Part shown: in pieces, positions 26,501-41,008 of the stretch | Layout of the letters: every line of letters begins with the position of its first letter | Position numbering within the stretch: the stretch's first letter is position 1 | Assembly (NCBI GenBank): GCA_002943765.1 | Contig: PQWQ01000018.1 | Location: 388,501 to 452,500, forward strand | Reading direction: 5' to 3' | DNA from: Psoroptes ovis | Lineage: Eukaryota; Arthropoda; Arachnida; Sarcoptiformes; Psoroptidae | DNA: 64,000 nucleotides | Notes under the pieces: model-generated | What the model was told of the DNA's origin: nothing | The model's database searches: none | The model's input: only the letters and a program-made list of their open reading frames with translations | Position numbers and translations under genes: made by a program

Positions 26501-29500
26501 AGGAATAAATCAAAAATAAAAGAATTTCTTGAATCAAAAACAATGAATTACATCGATTAGTTTCGTTGTGATCGTCGTTATTTTAAGAATCGATGCACAT
26601 TAATATCATGATTTATACATAAATGATACATTGTTTGTGTTGGCTATTATCAAAATAGATCAAACATTATTATCATCTCCATCACCATCATCATCATCAT
26701 TTGTAATGATTTCACTCTATTCGACGTTCAACTTCGTGTATTTTCAGCACAAACAACCAGCCACTGATTCAAAGTATTCATTGATTCATTCATTTCATCG
26801 CATTCATTCATTCTAATTTCATTGATGGCTCCAAATGAATCTCTCTTGAGAAATGATATATTGATTTTCATTTTATTATTATTATTATTATTATCATCGT
26901 TATTAGTCTTTCATTCATTTCATTCATTCATTCATTTTTCTCTTATGGTTTCATGGATACCAGAAAAAAAAGAAAAATATTTGAAGAAAAAATAAATAAA
27001 TAAATTGATCATTGAAATGAATAAATGAATCAATGAATGAATGAATGGATGGAACAAAATGAAAATTCTTTCAAGATTTGAATGAATCATTCATTTATTT
27101 CATTATTATCATCGACATTATCATCCATTTTAATATGATGCACAATTATGATATTCATACACATAACAAAAATGGAAAATGAAATGAAATAATCAAGTCT
27201 AAAATGATATTATGTTATCATTATTATCACTATTATTATTATTGTTATCATTATCAATAGTAATCAACGAATAACAATGATAATAATAATTATTTCGATC
27301 CTTGATCATCTTGAAATATTTGATTAGAAAAATGATTTTTTGCTATTCTCATTTTTCTTGGTTATTTTTAGATAATTAAAATGATGAATTTGAAATTTAA
27401 TAATTAATTTGATTTCAAAATGTTAAAATGAATCGAAATCGATTCATTTCAACGATCATTATTTTGAAGGACAGAGTGGCAAAAAATCGTGTTGATTGGC
27501 CAACAATCAATCAAATCGGCTGCTGAAATTCTCGGAAAATTTTCAACATCTTAAACATGACCCATAAGATCAAATAAGATTCATTATTCATTGATTCACT
27601 CAATAAATTCCCGAGTATTCTTCCAATGGGCAAGTACCTTTGAATCATACGAGAAAAAATTCTTGTATTTTTCTCAAATGTTTCATTAATAATTAATTAA
27701 TCAAATTTTGTTTTATTTTATTTTACAGACTCGAACAAAAATACAAAATAACTTAATACAAACTAACTAAATGAAAGGATACATATAAATCCAGCCAGCA
27801 ATCAATCAATCAATCGACAGCTAATTGTAATATTGTAAATATTTATGATGATAATAATGATGAAAACTTGTTCACAAGAACCGAAAAAAAACGATTGAGA
27901 TATAAATAATCATCATGATGATCATAATCATCATCAATAATAATAATAATCATCATCATCATCAACACGATGAATTTAGTCGTCAATAATATATATGGCT
28001 AATCATAGTAACAATAATCAGAATCATTCATCATATTTGATCAATAATTGATCAATAATATAACACTATACAATGTTAATCATCTCAAGTATTCTCTTTC
28101 ATCAAATTTAATTGGAAATTTGTGTGTAACATTGAGTGATGATAATCAATCAATCAATCAATTTCTATCGAATTTCAGTAAAATCGAGAAAATGTATAAA
28201 TTGAATGAACGCAAATTCCGTAAAAACAAAATGTTCATTGAATTTTTATCCACATTCCGATGGAATCGCTACAACATTAAAAATAATGATGAATAATGAT
28301 AATAATAATTAATCCAGTAATGATTTCTGAATGGAATTCATAGAATTAAGACAAAATTTGTCCAAAATCTGAACAAAGACAAAAATGGCTTCAATGAATA
28401 CTGAAGAACAATGAATGAATTCACTTCATTTCATATAAAAATTCACTAATCTTTTAAAATTCCTTCATTCTTCAAGTATGATGTACAAAAATTTTGTAAA
28501 TTTTTTTTGTTTCAAACACAAATTCCACCACCACCACCACCACCATAGACACATGTTCAATCATATCGGTATTATCATTATTATCGTTATTCACTTCAAG
28601 TAAATGAATTTTATGGAATTGGTATTTTTATGAGAATCAAAAGCAGAATATTATGGAAAATTTTCATAATCATTGTTTCAACAGTATTGTTATGCAACTT
28701 TTAGAAGAATTCAATGGCAAAAGAGAATCAATGAATTACCAAGGATTTGATTTAAATCAAATCAAAAAAAATGTTCGGTGACTGAAGATGAATTGTGTTT
28801 GATTTGAAGAAATGGGCTTCAAATGAAATTCATCAAAAACAAGGAATTACAAATATTTTTGAATTGAATTGAATCAAAGATGAAAAAATGGAAAAATGAA
28901 AAAATAAGATTCAGGGATTAAGATCAATAAAAATATTTTGGAAATAGAATTGTGGAAATACAAGATTGGAACACACAACACTATGCCAAATACAATCAAT
29001 GTAATTTTGATTTTATTTTTTGGCAATGAATTGAACAATAACAAGAATTGAATTTGGTTGTATTTTGTCAATTTGTGGATATAAAACTTTTGACATAAGG
29101 ATGTTGTGAGATAACATTGGTCCAATTTTGTCAAATTCATTTTGATTTAGAATTTTATATGATTTCAAATTAATCGAAAAAGAATAAATGAATTTATATC
29201 ACCAAAATTAAGCGGAATCCTGAAACAAAAATCTTATTTCAATGAAATCAAACGAATTTCGGTCAAATGAAAATTAATTGAACTTGCTCATTGTATCGAA
29301 TCGTCAAACATCAATCGATACTGAAACAAGCAAACATATTTGTCTGAATCAAAACCAGAACAAATTAAAAAAAATTGACACAAATCCACCGAGTAATTCT
29401 TTTTTGACCGAAGATTAATTAAATTTAATTACAATTTACAACAGATAAAACAATTGTTTATGGTGACAAACATCACATAAATAGTCGAAAATGACCAAGA

Positions 29501-30201
29501 AAAATCCACAGATCTAAATATAAATGTACATTAAATAAATTAATGAATGAGAAAAAAAAACCAAATCAGCGGTGATGAAATTCCCGGAGAAAACCAAAAT
29601 AGATATTAAGGATTGCACAATGGACAACATGAACAATATGTGTGCAAAAAGCTTCGTCAAATGCTTCAATTCACATTTTTTCTGGTTTTTCTGGGTACAA
29701 TGGACTATTGTTCTGCTCGTATCTGTGCATCCAGTACACCGACAATCACACACGAACATGTTGAACAGATTAAATTCAAATCACGATTCATTATCAATGT
29801 GATTATGATTATCATCGAAGAATATATTGGGAAATATTATCTTCACTATGCTTAGCTCTGAAAACTTTTGTGTCCTTTTGTTCAAAGATTTTAAATTCTT
29901 CAGAGAATTTTTGTCATAAAGAACAATGAATGAATGAATGGAAAAATCATGAAAATAAATCATGGTCCAATGAATATAATGAGATAATTTTAAAAATTGA
30001 TGAAAAATAAGAGAAAAAATATGTCAAGAACACATTTATTTATCCGACCGAAACATATGGACCCAACGGAAATTCGGTTATGGCCAAGAATTCATCGAAT
30101 TCTTAATTCTTTTGGACTGAAATTTTTAAAAAAAAATTTCAACTCCAGAAGAATTTCAAACGAGAATTTCAAAGAATTCAAAGCTTAATTTAATGCCAAT
30201 G

Positions 30202-30226
30202 CACACACACACACACACACACACAC
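30202..30226. repeat. (CA)n microsatellite
   Basis: An uninterrupted run of about 12 CA units. Other shorter CA/GT runs occur near 7167, 23829, 49958 and 57934. Confidence 0.95.
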
Positions 30227-30458
30227 CATGCATGCACCCATACAAACATGGTCAGGCATTGATTTCATTGATGTCAAAATATTCTTAGAAAATATTTGGA
30301 AATATTCTTCGAATGAAAAATTCAATTTTTCAAATTTTTCAATTTCTGCTCTTGAATTTATTATTTTGAAAAAAAAAATTTCCAATTTTTGAAACTAATA
30401 AAAATGAGAATTTATTTCGAAATAAATAATAATAAAATCAAATAAATAAACAACTAAC

Positions 30459-30537
30459 CAGAACTGAGTACAATGCGATACAATGCACTACGATCATCGA
30501 TGTAATCAAATGAAATCAAAGCCAAATCAAGTGTGTG
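30459..30537 (-). other. Candidate internal coding exon, function unknown
   Basis: On the minus strand a possible acceptor (TTGCATCAG) is followed by 26 open codons including LDLALISFDYIDDRSALY and RIVLSS. It ends at a GTTAGT donor. Residue composition is balanced and unlike the surrounding Asn/Lys/Ile/Phe-rich chance frames. The acceptor lacks a good pyrimidine tract, and the frame stays open upstream into a GTT repeat, so the left edge is unsure. I do not recognise the family. Confidence 0.35.
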
Positions 30538-33500
30538 CTGATGCAAGTGTATGTTGCAGCAACAACAACAACAACAACAACATCGAAAATAATGATAATC
30601 TGATCATCATTATTTGTTCGGATGATGCACCAGCACACTTACTTTAGCATACTTGATTCATTGTTTCAAAAAAAAAAAAAAAAAAAGGAATCGAAGAAAA
30701 TTTCTTCGGAAAAACAAGGAATATCCATTCAACCAGCCAACCAACCATTCGATATATTCAATTAATAAGGAATCAAATGTTTGCCATGTCACGAATTATT
30801 TTTTTTTTCCTTTGTTTTGATCAAACATCTCATTATTATTATTAGTATTACTATTAGGTATTATTGTTCTTGTTATCACTATTCCTATGGAAGAATAATG
30901 AAATGAAATTCTTCTCCGTTTTCCGTAATGAATTCTTTGTTCAAAAAAACTTGTAAGGAAACAAGAATTTCATTATTTTTTCTGATTTCATTGAATTACA
31001 TTTAGAATGGAATTACAATGAATTTTCAATGGAATTTCAACGTTTTTTCTTTATTTGATTTTTTTTTCACTTTTACTTTTTAGAATCAAAAACAAAATCA
31101 AATCAAATTCCATTCACAGAATTTTATTTGAGTATTTGTACAGATTCTGTTAACACAGAAATTAGCTTTCTCTCTGTCACTATTCAATGAAGAAAGAATA
31201 TGATTATTGAGTGATTCTACTTTTATGATTTGTAATGATGAAATTCATTGAATTTTTGGTGGAATGAAACTTCACATTGGCTCTAAATTGATCGATTGAA
31301 CTAATCATAAATAAACTACCGAATTATTCACTTAATTTTGCATTCAATTTCAACTGATTATCACTGCAATCTTAGCATTTTTGATAATTATTCATAATTA
31401 GGAAAAAATTGGTCTGAAATTACATAGAATCACAGAGAAGATTCTCCTAGAGTTTTAGGACCTGAACAATCTAGGCAAAAATCTTGATTTATTCATTTGA
31501 GTGATTTATCAATTGATTTAAAAGTGCGAAGAATTAGAAACTGTGAGAAACCGAAATCAATCATTGAATTTCTGCGAAAGAATCCAAGAATCCAAAAAAC
31601 TCAAAAATCAAAAACAGAAACGAAACGTTTGATGCCTGTAACACAAATTATTATTGGCAATTTTTTTCTCATTAATTAATCCAAAATGAATTCGGTACAA
31701 TTTGTCAAAATATTTTCTCGGGAATTTATCGGGAATTTCTACTTAAAAAAGTACAGAATTCAAAATTGAAATTCATTCATTTATTTTACTAGACAAAATG
31801 CCCCGATTCATAGGATTTCTTCGATAAAAATTAGTAATTATTTCTTCATTAAGCGAAATGTTTTAATTAGGAAAAAAAATCAAAAATATTTTGTCAAATA
31901 TTCAATGAAAATACTAATAATCAGAGGAAGAATTTCGAGTGAAACAACAAAATTCTACGAATTAAAAAAACAAAAATGTTTCAAATGAAATGAAAATGGA
32001 AATTGTCATTGATTTGACTGATTTCAAATCAATGGTCTACTCCCAAATAACAAGAAATTAATAAACCTCCTGGTACATAAAGGATTAGCGAGAAAAAAAT
32101 TCAAAAAATTCGGGAAATTCAATTGAAATCACAAATAAACTATGAGCTGAACTACAAACATCAGTCAATTCGAAATTTTTTCAGCAATTAACAAATTAAT
32201 TGCAATTATTCGTAATTATTTTTTCTTTTCTCTCTCTTTTGCGCTCTCTCCTACATTTGAATTGCAATTAAAATTCAATTTTTCCCATTTATTTCTTCCT
32301 ATTCGACATTCTTTTTTCATTCCATTCAGCAATCACCAGTCATTTTAATTGGTGCTACCATCAAAAATCATTTCATTGACAATTTCCCATGATAATTAAT
32401 TAATTTTTTCAAATTATTGAAATTCGTGTTACAGGAAATTTTTCGTAGAATTTTGAAAAAAAGGATTTTTTTTCAAAAAAAAAAAATTGCCGAAAATCGG
32501 AATTTTTCCAGTTTTCAATGGTAAACAAACATGGATGAAGTGGGAAAAAACAAATTAATTCTTATTTTTCAATGATCTTCAATTCTGATTCGAATTATTT
32601 GAATTTTAAAATTTAAATTCCAATCAAAATTGATTTAAATTCGAGCAATCAATTGATCGGTTTTTTGAAAATGATTCAAAATGATCATTTTCTTTGAAAA
32701 TATTCATTGATTAATTAATCGATTTGATTTGAATCGTGTTGTTTGAATTTGAATGCTAGCATATTCAATTCAATGGCACGATCTCTCGGATCGTAGTGAA
32801 TTGTTGTCATTGATTTCTTTTTGCACAAAATTTTAGGCAAAATTTCAAATATATATGTCATCACCATAGAAAATAATTATCGAATCATTTGTGAATAATG
32901 ACAGAAGAATAGAAGAGAATTTTGCCAAACAAAATCTGAATAATTTAATACCATGTAATGTCAATGAGAATGTTAATCATTACGAACAGTAAGGTTTGAA
33001 ATTGTGCGCTTGGTTCTTGGTGAATTCCTGGAGAATTTTCAGTTTTTTTTCGAAGAATCTTTGAAAAGAATTTCACTCGAAAAAAATCGATATTTTTCAA
33101 AAATGTTTTGTGTTTACATTTTTCATGCAATTTCAATATTGAATATTCTCTCTGTAAACAACGAATAGGTGAAAATGAAGTGATAATTGAACTGAATTGT
33201 GTTAATTAACCTTTAATCGATCAAAATCTTGATCTTTAAACACGCAATATTCGAATACCGAATGCCATGGCTCTCAAGTAAACTCGGGCTTTTTGACTAA
33301 TTTATAAAATTTTACCGGTCCAAAAAAAAATATGTCCAAGTCTTGTCAAATATAGCCATTGACATAAGCATCATCGCATCATTCTGTCATTTTATCATTT
33401 TAATTTGGAAAAGACATTATTTCTCCGCGGTGCTTATGAAGCGCCTGACGAATGCAAAGCACTCGTGATACAAGCATGCTAATGAACCTTATTATCATTT

Positions 33501-34589
33501 GGTTCTTGCATTCGTTGCAAAATATTATTTCCTCAAACATTCAAACCTTACAAACAAAAATAAAAAATCAATTTATCTACTTTGATGGGAACATAATTTG
33601 ATAGGAAAATAAGAAGATACACAAATTGTCAAACATATATTGATCGATTGATTATTGTCATTAATTGTTTCCATTATTATTATTATTATTATCATCGTTT
33701 GACAAACAAGATAAATTGATCAAAATTGAAATGATAATGGAGGAAATGGCATTTTCCTGTGTTGTGTTTGTGTACCTTTTCACAGAATGTTTTACAGGGA
33801 AAATGTTTTTTGGGAGAGAAAATTTGAACATTTTATGGCAGTTTAATACGAATTCATTCATTCACTCAAAGGTATGATTCTTCGAAATTAAATTGGCCAT
33901 TGTGCGCCCAAAGAATGCATATTTTTCATCAAAATTGAACGAATTATTGTTGATATTGTTTCGGAAAACATCAAACATCGAACAACAATTTTCCAATTAC
34001 ATCAACAACAACAGCAATATTGGTAAATAATTTCGATGAAATTGAAGCCCATCAAAGAACCAATAAATTATCAAACATAGAATTATGGTTAATTCTCGTC
34101 ATTCAATTGATAAATGGCTACTTTTTCTCCGAAAATTTCAAGCAGGTAAAAATAAGAATAACTTGAAAATACTTGCGCTGATCGAATGATGAATGGCAAT
34201 TTGATCATAGGACCACATAGCAGAGTAATATGTGTGTATTGTGAGAGTAATTCTTCATCGAAATGAATCATTGAAAATGTATGGAAATTTAAAATTAAAA
34301 AAAAACGAGAATTCTGACATGGAAATAAATAAATAAATAATTGAAAAACAATTTAAAGAATCCATAAAAATTTCGAAATTATCGAAAATTGTTCAATAGA
34401 AATACAACACAAATTGAACAAGAATTGAAAAATGTTCATTTCATTCTTATTGTATTGCTGCTAGTGCTGTTTTGTGTATTTGAAAGCAAGGAAAAAATGA
34501 TTAAATTTTCCCTATTTTTCCTTGATCAAAAACGATCAACAAATAAATGGAGCTGCTGGTGGTGGATAATATTCTTAAATTGAATATTA

Positions 34590-34667
34590 GGGCTGTCCGA
34601 GAAGTTTTGGCTGATTTTCAATGAGAGTTTTTAATTGTTTCGGCAGGAACGAACTTACCGGACAGCC
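34590..34667. mobile_element. Short palindromic MITE-like element, copy 3
   Basis: The left end GGGCTGTCCGAGAAGTTTTG, preceded by TTA, mirrors the right end GAACTTACCGGACAGCC. It is about 78 bp and one of the best-preserved copies. Confidence 0.75.
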
Positions 34668-35473
34668 AAATGTTTCGATGTACAAAATTGATATTTTGAG
34701 AATAATAAAATTGTATTTTGATCTGCTCTATAATTCAATGTTCAATTGAATGTTTACAAAAAAGTGTGTTTACGAGGATTTATTTGTTTATTATTAAATA
34801 GAGGAAAAAAAAAAATACAAATAAATTCTTAAATTCTGGATGAAATATTCTGAATCAAATAGTGAAGTAAGTTAAGCTTCAATGAAGCACAGAGAATTTC
34901 AATTTTCTTAAATTTTTGTTTACGAATGTTTTTGATTTGTGATTAACAGAATTTAATATAAATTTCAAAAAAAAAACAGAATTTTGTTATTTTCAATCAA
35001 AATAATCGAAATAAAAAATTAAAAATAAATCAATTTAATCGAAATTTTAAACGTAATTTATATAGGAAGAAAAAAGAAATTAATCAATCAATTGATCAAT
35101 TAATAATATGTTCTAATGATAATATGCTTAATAATAGTATTAATCAATCAATGATTTTGGACAGAGCAAAATCGAAACCAATTTCAAATGAAATTGTCAT
35201 TATAATCACCGTTCAAATTAACCAGCGAATCAAGAATCGAGATTTGATTTGTGATTGCTTTGCAATCAGAATTCCATTTTATTCTAATTGAATTCTGTGT
35301 GCGAAATATGCTTTTACCAATAAATTAATTTAATCTTTGTACAAAAAGATTAAATATTAGAGCAAATTAATAATTCAGATTAATAATAATTGAAATAAGA
35401 AAATATGGTATCGATTCCATATTTTTATTTACTTAATCTCGAACAAGAGTGACAAAATAAAATGTGAAATGTT

Positions 35474-35547
35474 GTTGTCCAAGAAAATTGCGCCCATTTT
35501 TCGATAGGCATTTCGATGACTAGATGCCTAAGAAGTTATTGGACAAC
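35474..35547. mobile_element. Short palindromic MITE-like element, copy 4 (diverged)
   Basis: The left end GTTGTCCAAGAAAATTG pairs with the right end AAGTTATTGGACAAC. The spacing of about 74 bp matches the family, but the arms are more diverged. Confidence 0.5.
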
Positions 35548-38500
35548 CCAAAATTGAAAAAAAAATCAATTAATATCTGCTTACTATGATTAATTTTGCC
35601 TGGTTTTGATCATTTTTCATGAAAAATTAACGAATCACAAAAATTAAAATTCATCAAAATACATGTAGGTACCATGTGATGATGATGATTATTGTTACTT
35701 TTGAATTTTCTGATAATTGGCAAAAATCATGAACAAAAACATCAAAGACACAGCATTCAATCAAATCACTGATACACATTTTACATTTTTGATTCAATGA
35801 GTCGGTTTAAATTTGTGGTTCAATGGTTGATTCTGAATTGATGAATTCATTTGAAACAATGACCTTTTTTCTTGAGATGATCAAAATGGTTTCAGTGATT
35901 GATTAATTTGATTTGATATGATTGAATCAAATCAAAACAAAACAAAACGAAAAATGCGAACATTTAGAAAACACTCGATAAACACTGTATAATAAACAAT
36001 GGATTAACATCGGTATAGCTCGGCGATTGGATGAACAATTAATTCAATGAATGATGATGATTAAGCATTTTCAATTCAAAATCAAATTTTTCTGAAAAAT
36101 TTTGAGTTAAAATGCTTTCTCTCTCTTTTAAATGAAAAAAAACTTTAAATAAAATTAAAGTTTGTACATTCATAAATCATAGAGGATCATCATCATCATT
36201 ATCATTATCATCATTGAAAGTGAATCATTAAACTAATGTTAATCAAGTTTAAATTAGTTTTGATTCAATCGGTAAGCATAAACATTGTAAAAGTGTTTAT
36301 TGTGCTTCTTCTCCGTGTTTGTGTGGTCTCATTCGTGATGAGATGACCTCTTTTACTCACACTCTTTCACCTGATTAAATTATTAATTAATTTGATTGAC
36401 TAATTATTATCATTATTAATTGATTTTCAATCATTTACTGTTAATGAACACGATTTTTATCTCATTATTTTTAACAATTTAAAATCATCATTTTATTCAA
36501 AGAGAAGATATGCGATTCAAAGATTTTCAAGTTCAAAGCCTCACAAAAAATCGCCTAGTGACTCAACGGGCGCCAAATGAGCACCATCTTTCTATTGCAT
36601 TTTCATATGTTTAACTTGATGTTGTAAAGTGCAAAGTAAAAGGTGATTTATCCTGATGAATTAATTTAAAAATTGCACTAAATCACTCCATTTGCAAGTA
36701 CAAACAAGTCTCTCGCAACAAATAAATTCATAAAATATTTTCTCTCAAATTGCAGCAGTGTCGAAATTTTTTTTAAAAATGTTTAAAATCTCTTAAAATG
36801 TTTTTTTGATTGAAAATATTGACATTTGAAATCATATTGATTGAATCTTTGATTGAAATGTCAAAATTCACTTTAGAAATCCATTCAAATGTTTTCAATT
36901 ATCAAAAAATAGAATTGATTTGTCAATTTGATTCCATTTTTATTTGATTTTTCAAAATGAATTGAAATTGAATGACATATTTCATTGTTTATTTTGTATG
37001 AAATTGTTCGTTTCAATTTCATTCACATTGAAATGATGTATCAGTGCATTACGAGCAAGTATTACCGAGTCCTCGGGTTATTGTCATTCATTTTGATCTC
37101 TTGTTCGATGCTTTTCAACAAAATTGAATCGACAAAAAGCGTCGAGTTCATATCATCAGAGCAACATTATATTTGTTGATATAATCTCGATGATCATCAT
37201 TTATCATAATCAATCAACATTTGATTTGTCAAAAATAAAAATTTTCAAAATGGAAACAAAATGAAAAACAATGAAATAAAAAAAATAAAGAAGGAATACA
37301 ATTCAATTATCATTGATTCAATTCAATTTTTAGACGAAATTTGTGTGCCTTGGAATAGAATCGGAAGCCAAGAATTCTTCTTATTCTTTATGGATTCTCG
37401 AATTGAAACAAAATATTTCATAATTCTTTCAAGAAATTCTTTTATGATAAAATTCTTTCATTTTCATCTGATTATTATCATCGCTGTGTTGGACAAGCTG
37501 CATTTTTTCTCGTTTTGTTTTGTTCTTCGAGCTCCACACATTCACTGGGCAATTCATCAAATAATATTCTGCAGTATATTCTTACCATTCATTTTCAAAG
37601 AATATTTTCTACAATCTTATTTTGGTAAATGCATTTGGGAACCATTTTGAAAGTAAAAGAATGGCAGAGATGAAATGTACGATATTTGAAAATGGTGAAA
37701 AATGGCGGATGTCCATTGAATTATTATGATTATGATTATTATTTATGGCCCAAATACAGAAAAAAAATAAAAATAAAAAATTAAGTAAAATTCATAAATT
37801 GTTTCGTATGAAATTCGTATAAATTTTCATTCAGTCAGTTAGTCAGTTGTTGTTGTCAATGAATGACCAAATAATGGTACATTATTCACTCCAAAAAGTA
37901 AAAAAATTTTATAAATTGACCGCAAAAACTCATAAAAGACCCGAGAGAGAAATATGGGGACCAAACGATAATAATAACCGAATACATACGAATGACGATG
38001 ATGCTAACGATGTTTTATTTGTTCGATTCAATTTTCAAACATTCAACATTCATAATAAATGTAAATTCATTAATTTACATTATCATTATTTGGTTACATT
38101 GGTGGATATTGATGAAGGAAAAAGGAAAATGAGAGAGATATGGGAAGATGGAGATGGGAAATGGCAAGGGTACAAATAAAATGGGAGAGGGTAAATTATT
38201 TTTTTATGGAATTATTAACTCATTTAAGCTTTCTGGTGAATACATTTTGTTTTTAGCTTTATTTAATGGATCATTCAAAGTGCATTCACTTTAAATTTCA
38301 TATAAATTGAAAGTAATCAAAATATGCAGAATATTCTTTGATTAATATTTTGTCAAATATTCTTTGGAAATTTTCCATTTCTCAATAATTATCATCAATT
38401 AATGTCTTCAAATATGATTTGGGTGCAATTTTTTAAGAATTCTTTCAAATTTCTGATAAAATTCTGTCAAAAATTTTTTCAAAAAATGAAATACTTTTGA

Positions 38501-38632
38501 AAAAATTTAAAATTAAATATAATCTAAAAGAAATTAAATTCATGATTCATAATTATGAATTAAATTAAAATTAATTCATGATTATAAATGAATTTTTTTA
38601 CGGGAAAAATAAATGATAAACGGGTTAAAAGC

Positions 38633-38656
38633 AAAAAAAAAAAAAAAAAAAAAAAA
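38633..38656. repeat. Poly(A) tract
   Basis: A run of 24 adenines, about 45 bp left of hairpin element copy 5. No coding remnant precedes it that would identify it as a retroposon tail. Confidence 0.9.
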
Positions 38657-38701
38657 TTGACAAATATGATTGACAATCTTAAAATTCATTAATGTATATC
38701 A

Positions 38702-38774
38702 GGTTGTCCAGAAAGTTTTTGATGATTTTTAATCATATTTTCAGGGACAATACGAGAAAAACTTTTCGGACAAG
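38702..38774. mobile_element. Short palindromic MITE-like element, copy 5
   Basis: The left end GGTTGTCCAGAAAGTTTTTG mirrors the right end AAAACTTTTCGGACAAGC over about 73 bp. Confidence 0.7.
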
Positions 38775-39708
38775 CAAAAATACTTTTAATTTTTTTCAAA
38801 AATCTTGTTATAGTTTCTCGCGAACTTTGTCAAACTCTTTCACTCAAAGTCTCTCTCATCTTAATGAAACACACATTTGAATTCATTAAATTCATTAAAA
38901 CATTCATTTATTCAATCTTTAATTTGTCAAAATTAAAACGGGAAAAAATGATGCAAAATACATTTCAAAAAGATTTTTATGAATGATTCTTGATTCCATT
39001 TGTTTGTTTATTTGATTAAAATTTTTTTTTCTTTCAAAAAATATCTTCCCAAAATAAGATTCATTGAATGGCAATGAATGATGAGAAATTTTTGTTTTCC
39101 ATAAATATTTTCAAAAAAAAAAAAAAATATTTAATCAAAGAAAATATAAATGGAATAAAATTGAAATGAAATGAAATAATGAAATAAATAAATAAATCAC
39201 TTTTAATGATTTTAGAATTTTCGAGGAGAGATATTTTAGTTTAGAATTTTGAAGGATTCATCGAAGAACTGAACATAGAATATCAACAGAATTTGATGCA
39301 TGTCATTCAATCTGTACGAAATCATCATTGTCGAGAGAGGAGGAAAAATATTTCAAATTTGCAACACAAGTGAATGAATACTCAATGTTTGATGTGTGAA
39401 GAGAATTGATGGATGTGAATGAATAAATGAATGAATGAATGTATGAACGAAGTGAAAAATAATTACTAATTTGAAATTTTTTAAAAGTGAAATTTTGGAA
39501 AATTTTTAAGACAAATTCTGTCATTTAGATAATTAAAAATGAATGATTTCTTTCTTTCTTTTTTTTTCTTCAAAATGAAATTAGTGCATTAAATGCTTCA
39601 AAAGATGATGCATTAAAAAAATAAAGTCTAATTATTAAGAAGAATTAATCTGAGAAACTGTCTCTGAAAATCAGAATTGACGGAAGTGTCCATTGTGTCG
39701 GAAGGGTC

Positions 39709-39729
39709 GTAAACTTTTAGCGGACAGCC
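39709..39729. mobile_element. Right end of a hairpin element (partial copy)
   Basis: The sequence TAAACTTTTAGCGGACAGCC matches the right terminal repeat of the family. No matching left arm is clear about 75 bp upstream, so this seems to be a broken copy. Confidence 0.45.
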
Positions 39730-39790
39730 CAGTCAAAATTTGAAATTTTATATTTAGAAAATGAATGAATTGAAAAATTGATCAACTTAC

Positions 39791-39879
39791 CTTGCATATT
39801 CGAAATTTGATAATTTTTTAACGGATTTTTCAGCATTATTTTTTGTCCATTTTCTGTATTTGTCAATCAAATTTTTCCA
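39791..39879 (-). CDS. Candidate exon of a Myb/SANT-like (trihelix/MSANTD-type) DNA-binding protein
   Basis: An 89-nt minus-strand exon candidate. It is preceded by a long pyrimidine tract ending ATCAG and closed by a consensus donor (CAAG|GTAAGT). It reads WKNLIDKYRKWTKN, then NNAEKSVKKLSNFEYA, leaving phase 2. The W-K-N-L, Y-R-K and F-x-Y spacing resembles the end of Myb/SANT-like or trihelix domains in arthropod MSANTD proteins, which bind DNA. Only this part of the domain is seen. The exon with the first helices should lie at higher coordinates, and I did not find it. A consensus minus donor at 41655-41660 may belong to an untranslated upstream exon. The family call rests on pattern memory only. 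Confidence 0.42.
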
Positions 39880-41008
39880 CTGATGGTTTGATAATTAATT
39901 TGGCATCAGAAAAGAAAAAGAAAGAAACGATAATTATTGGACAATCACCTCTTCAATGCATCAATTTGTCAAAAAATTTCACAAAATTGATTCACATTAA
40001 TCAATCAAATTGAAATGATCAAAAAAAAAAATTTTGATTCTAATCAACGATTCTCTTGTTTATTCATTTATTTTTGTTTATTTATTTGTTCATTTGTAAT
40101 TTGATCAACAGAATATTTTGTAGTTTTTGTTTCAAATTATTTCAAATTTAATTTTTAAAATTAAATTCTCGTTAATAAACAAAAATATAAATAATTGAAC
40201 ACAAAAACAAACGCAAGTAAACAATGTTACGTATGAAAAACAATATTACGTAATAGTGGATGATGAAATTTTAAAATTTGAAATTTTTGAAAAAAAAACA
40301 AAATTGTAAATTGATGAAATCAGAGCCCGAAACCGTACAGAATATTTGATGTTTGATTTCTTCTTTCATTCAATTCTTCAGTATTCATTTCAATTAAATG
40401 ACAGGGATACTTCGAGAAAAAAAAATCACTGGTGAAATTTTTGAACATAAATAGCAAAAGATATAAGTATGAAATAATGATATTTTAAAGAAAATTGTCT
40501 AAATTTTGACATTTTTCTTTTTTTTACACTGTAACATCATCATCAACATCGTTAGCATCATTCAACAATATTTTTTTATTCTTAGAATTTAAACATTCTA
40601 TAAATATACATTCACATATGAATATTTCATATTTACATTGGATAATTCATATCATTCATAGAATTCACAGAATTCAAATGTTTGAAATGTTTATATTTTG
40701 CAAATGAATGAATGAACGAATAAATGATAATTAAAAAAAAATGAAATGAAATCCGAGTTAGCCTCGTTTTACGCTTGTTTTCACTGTATATTGTCGGTAT
40801 TTTCTTTTCATTTTTATTCAAAGAATAAAAGTTCAAGTTTATTCAACATTTGATTATCATCATTGTGTCAATCATATTCATTTGTATATCATTTAATTTC
40901 AATGAGATTGAAATTTGATTCTTGGAAATTCTTGGAAAAATTCAAATTTCAAATTTCAAGTTTTAATTTTAATTTGAATTTAATTTTTGTTCGTAGAGTA
41001 ATAATAAA

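Noticed and set aside
30202..30226. CA run as possible CRISPR or direct-repeat array
   Set aside because: It is a plain dinucleotide microsatellite in a eukaryotic genome. No spaced repeats exist.
37261..37650. 129-codon plus-strand frame
   Set aside because: Composition is Ile/Phe/Lys-rich as expected from AT-rich DNA. No domain, no clear signal peptide and no neighbouring exon.
37847..38179. 110-codon plus-strand frame
   Set aside because: Its start is not ATG and the peptide shows no family resemblance.
40741..40830. Minus-strand MKRKYRQYTVKTS-like start followed by a possible donor
   Set aside because: The donor is weak (GTAAAA), no following exon was found, and the peptide is too short to judge.
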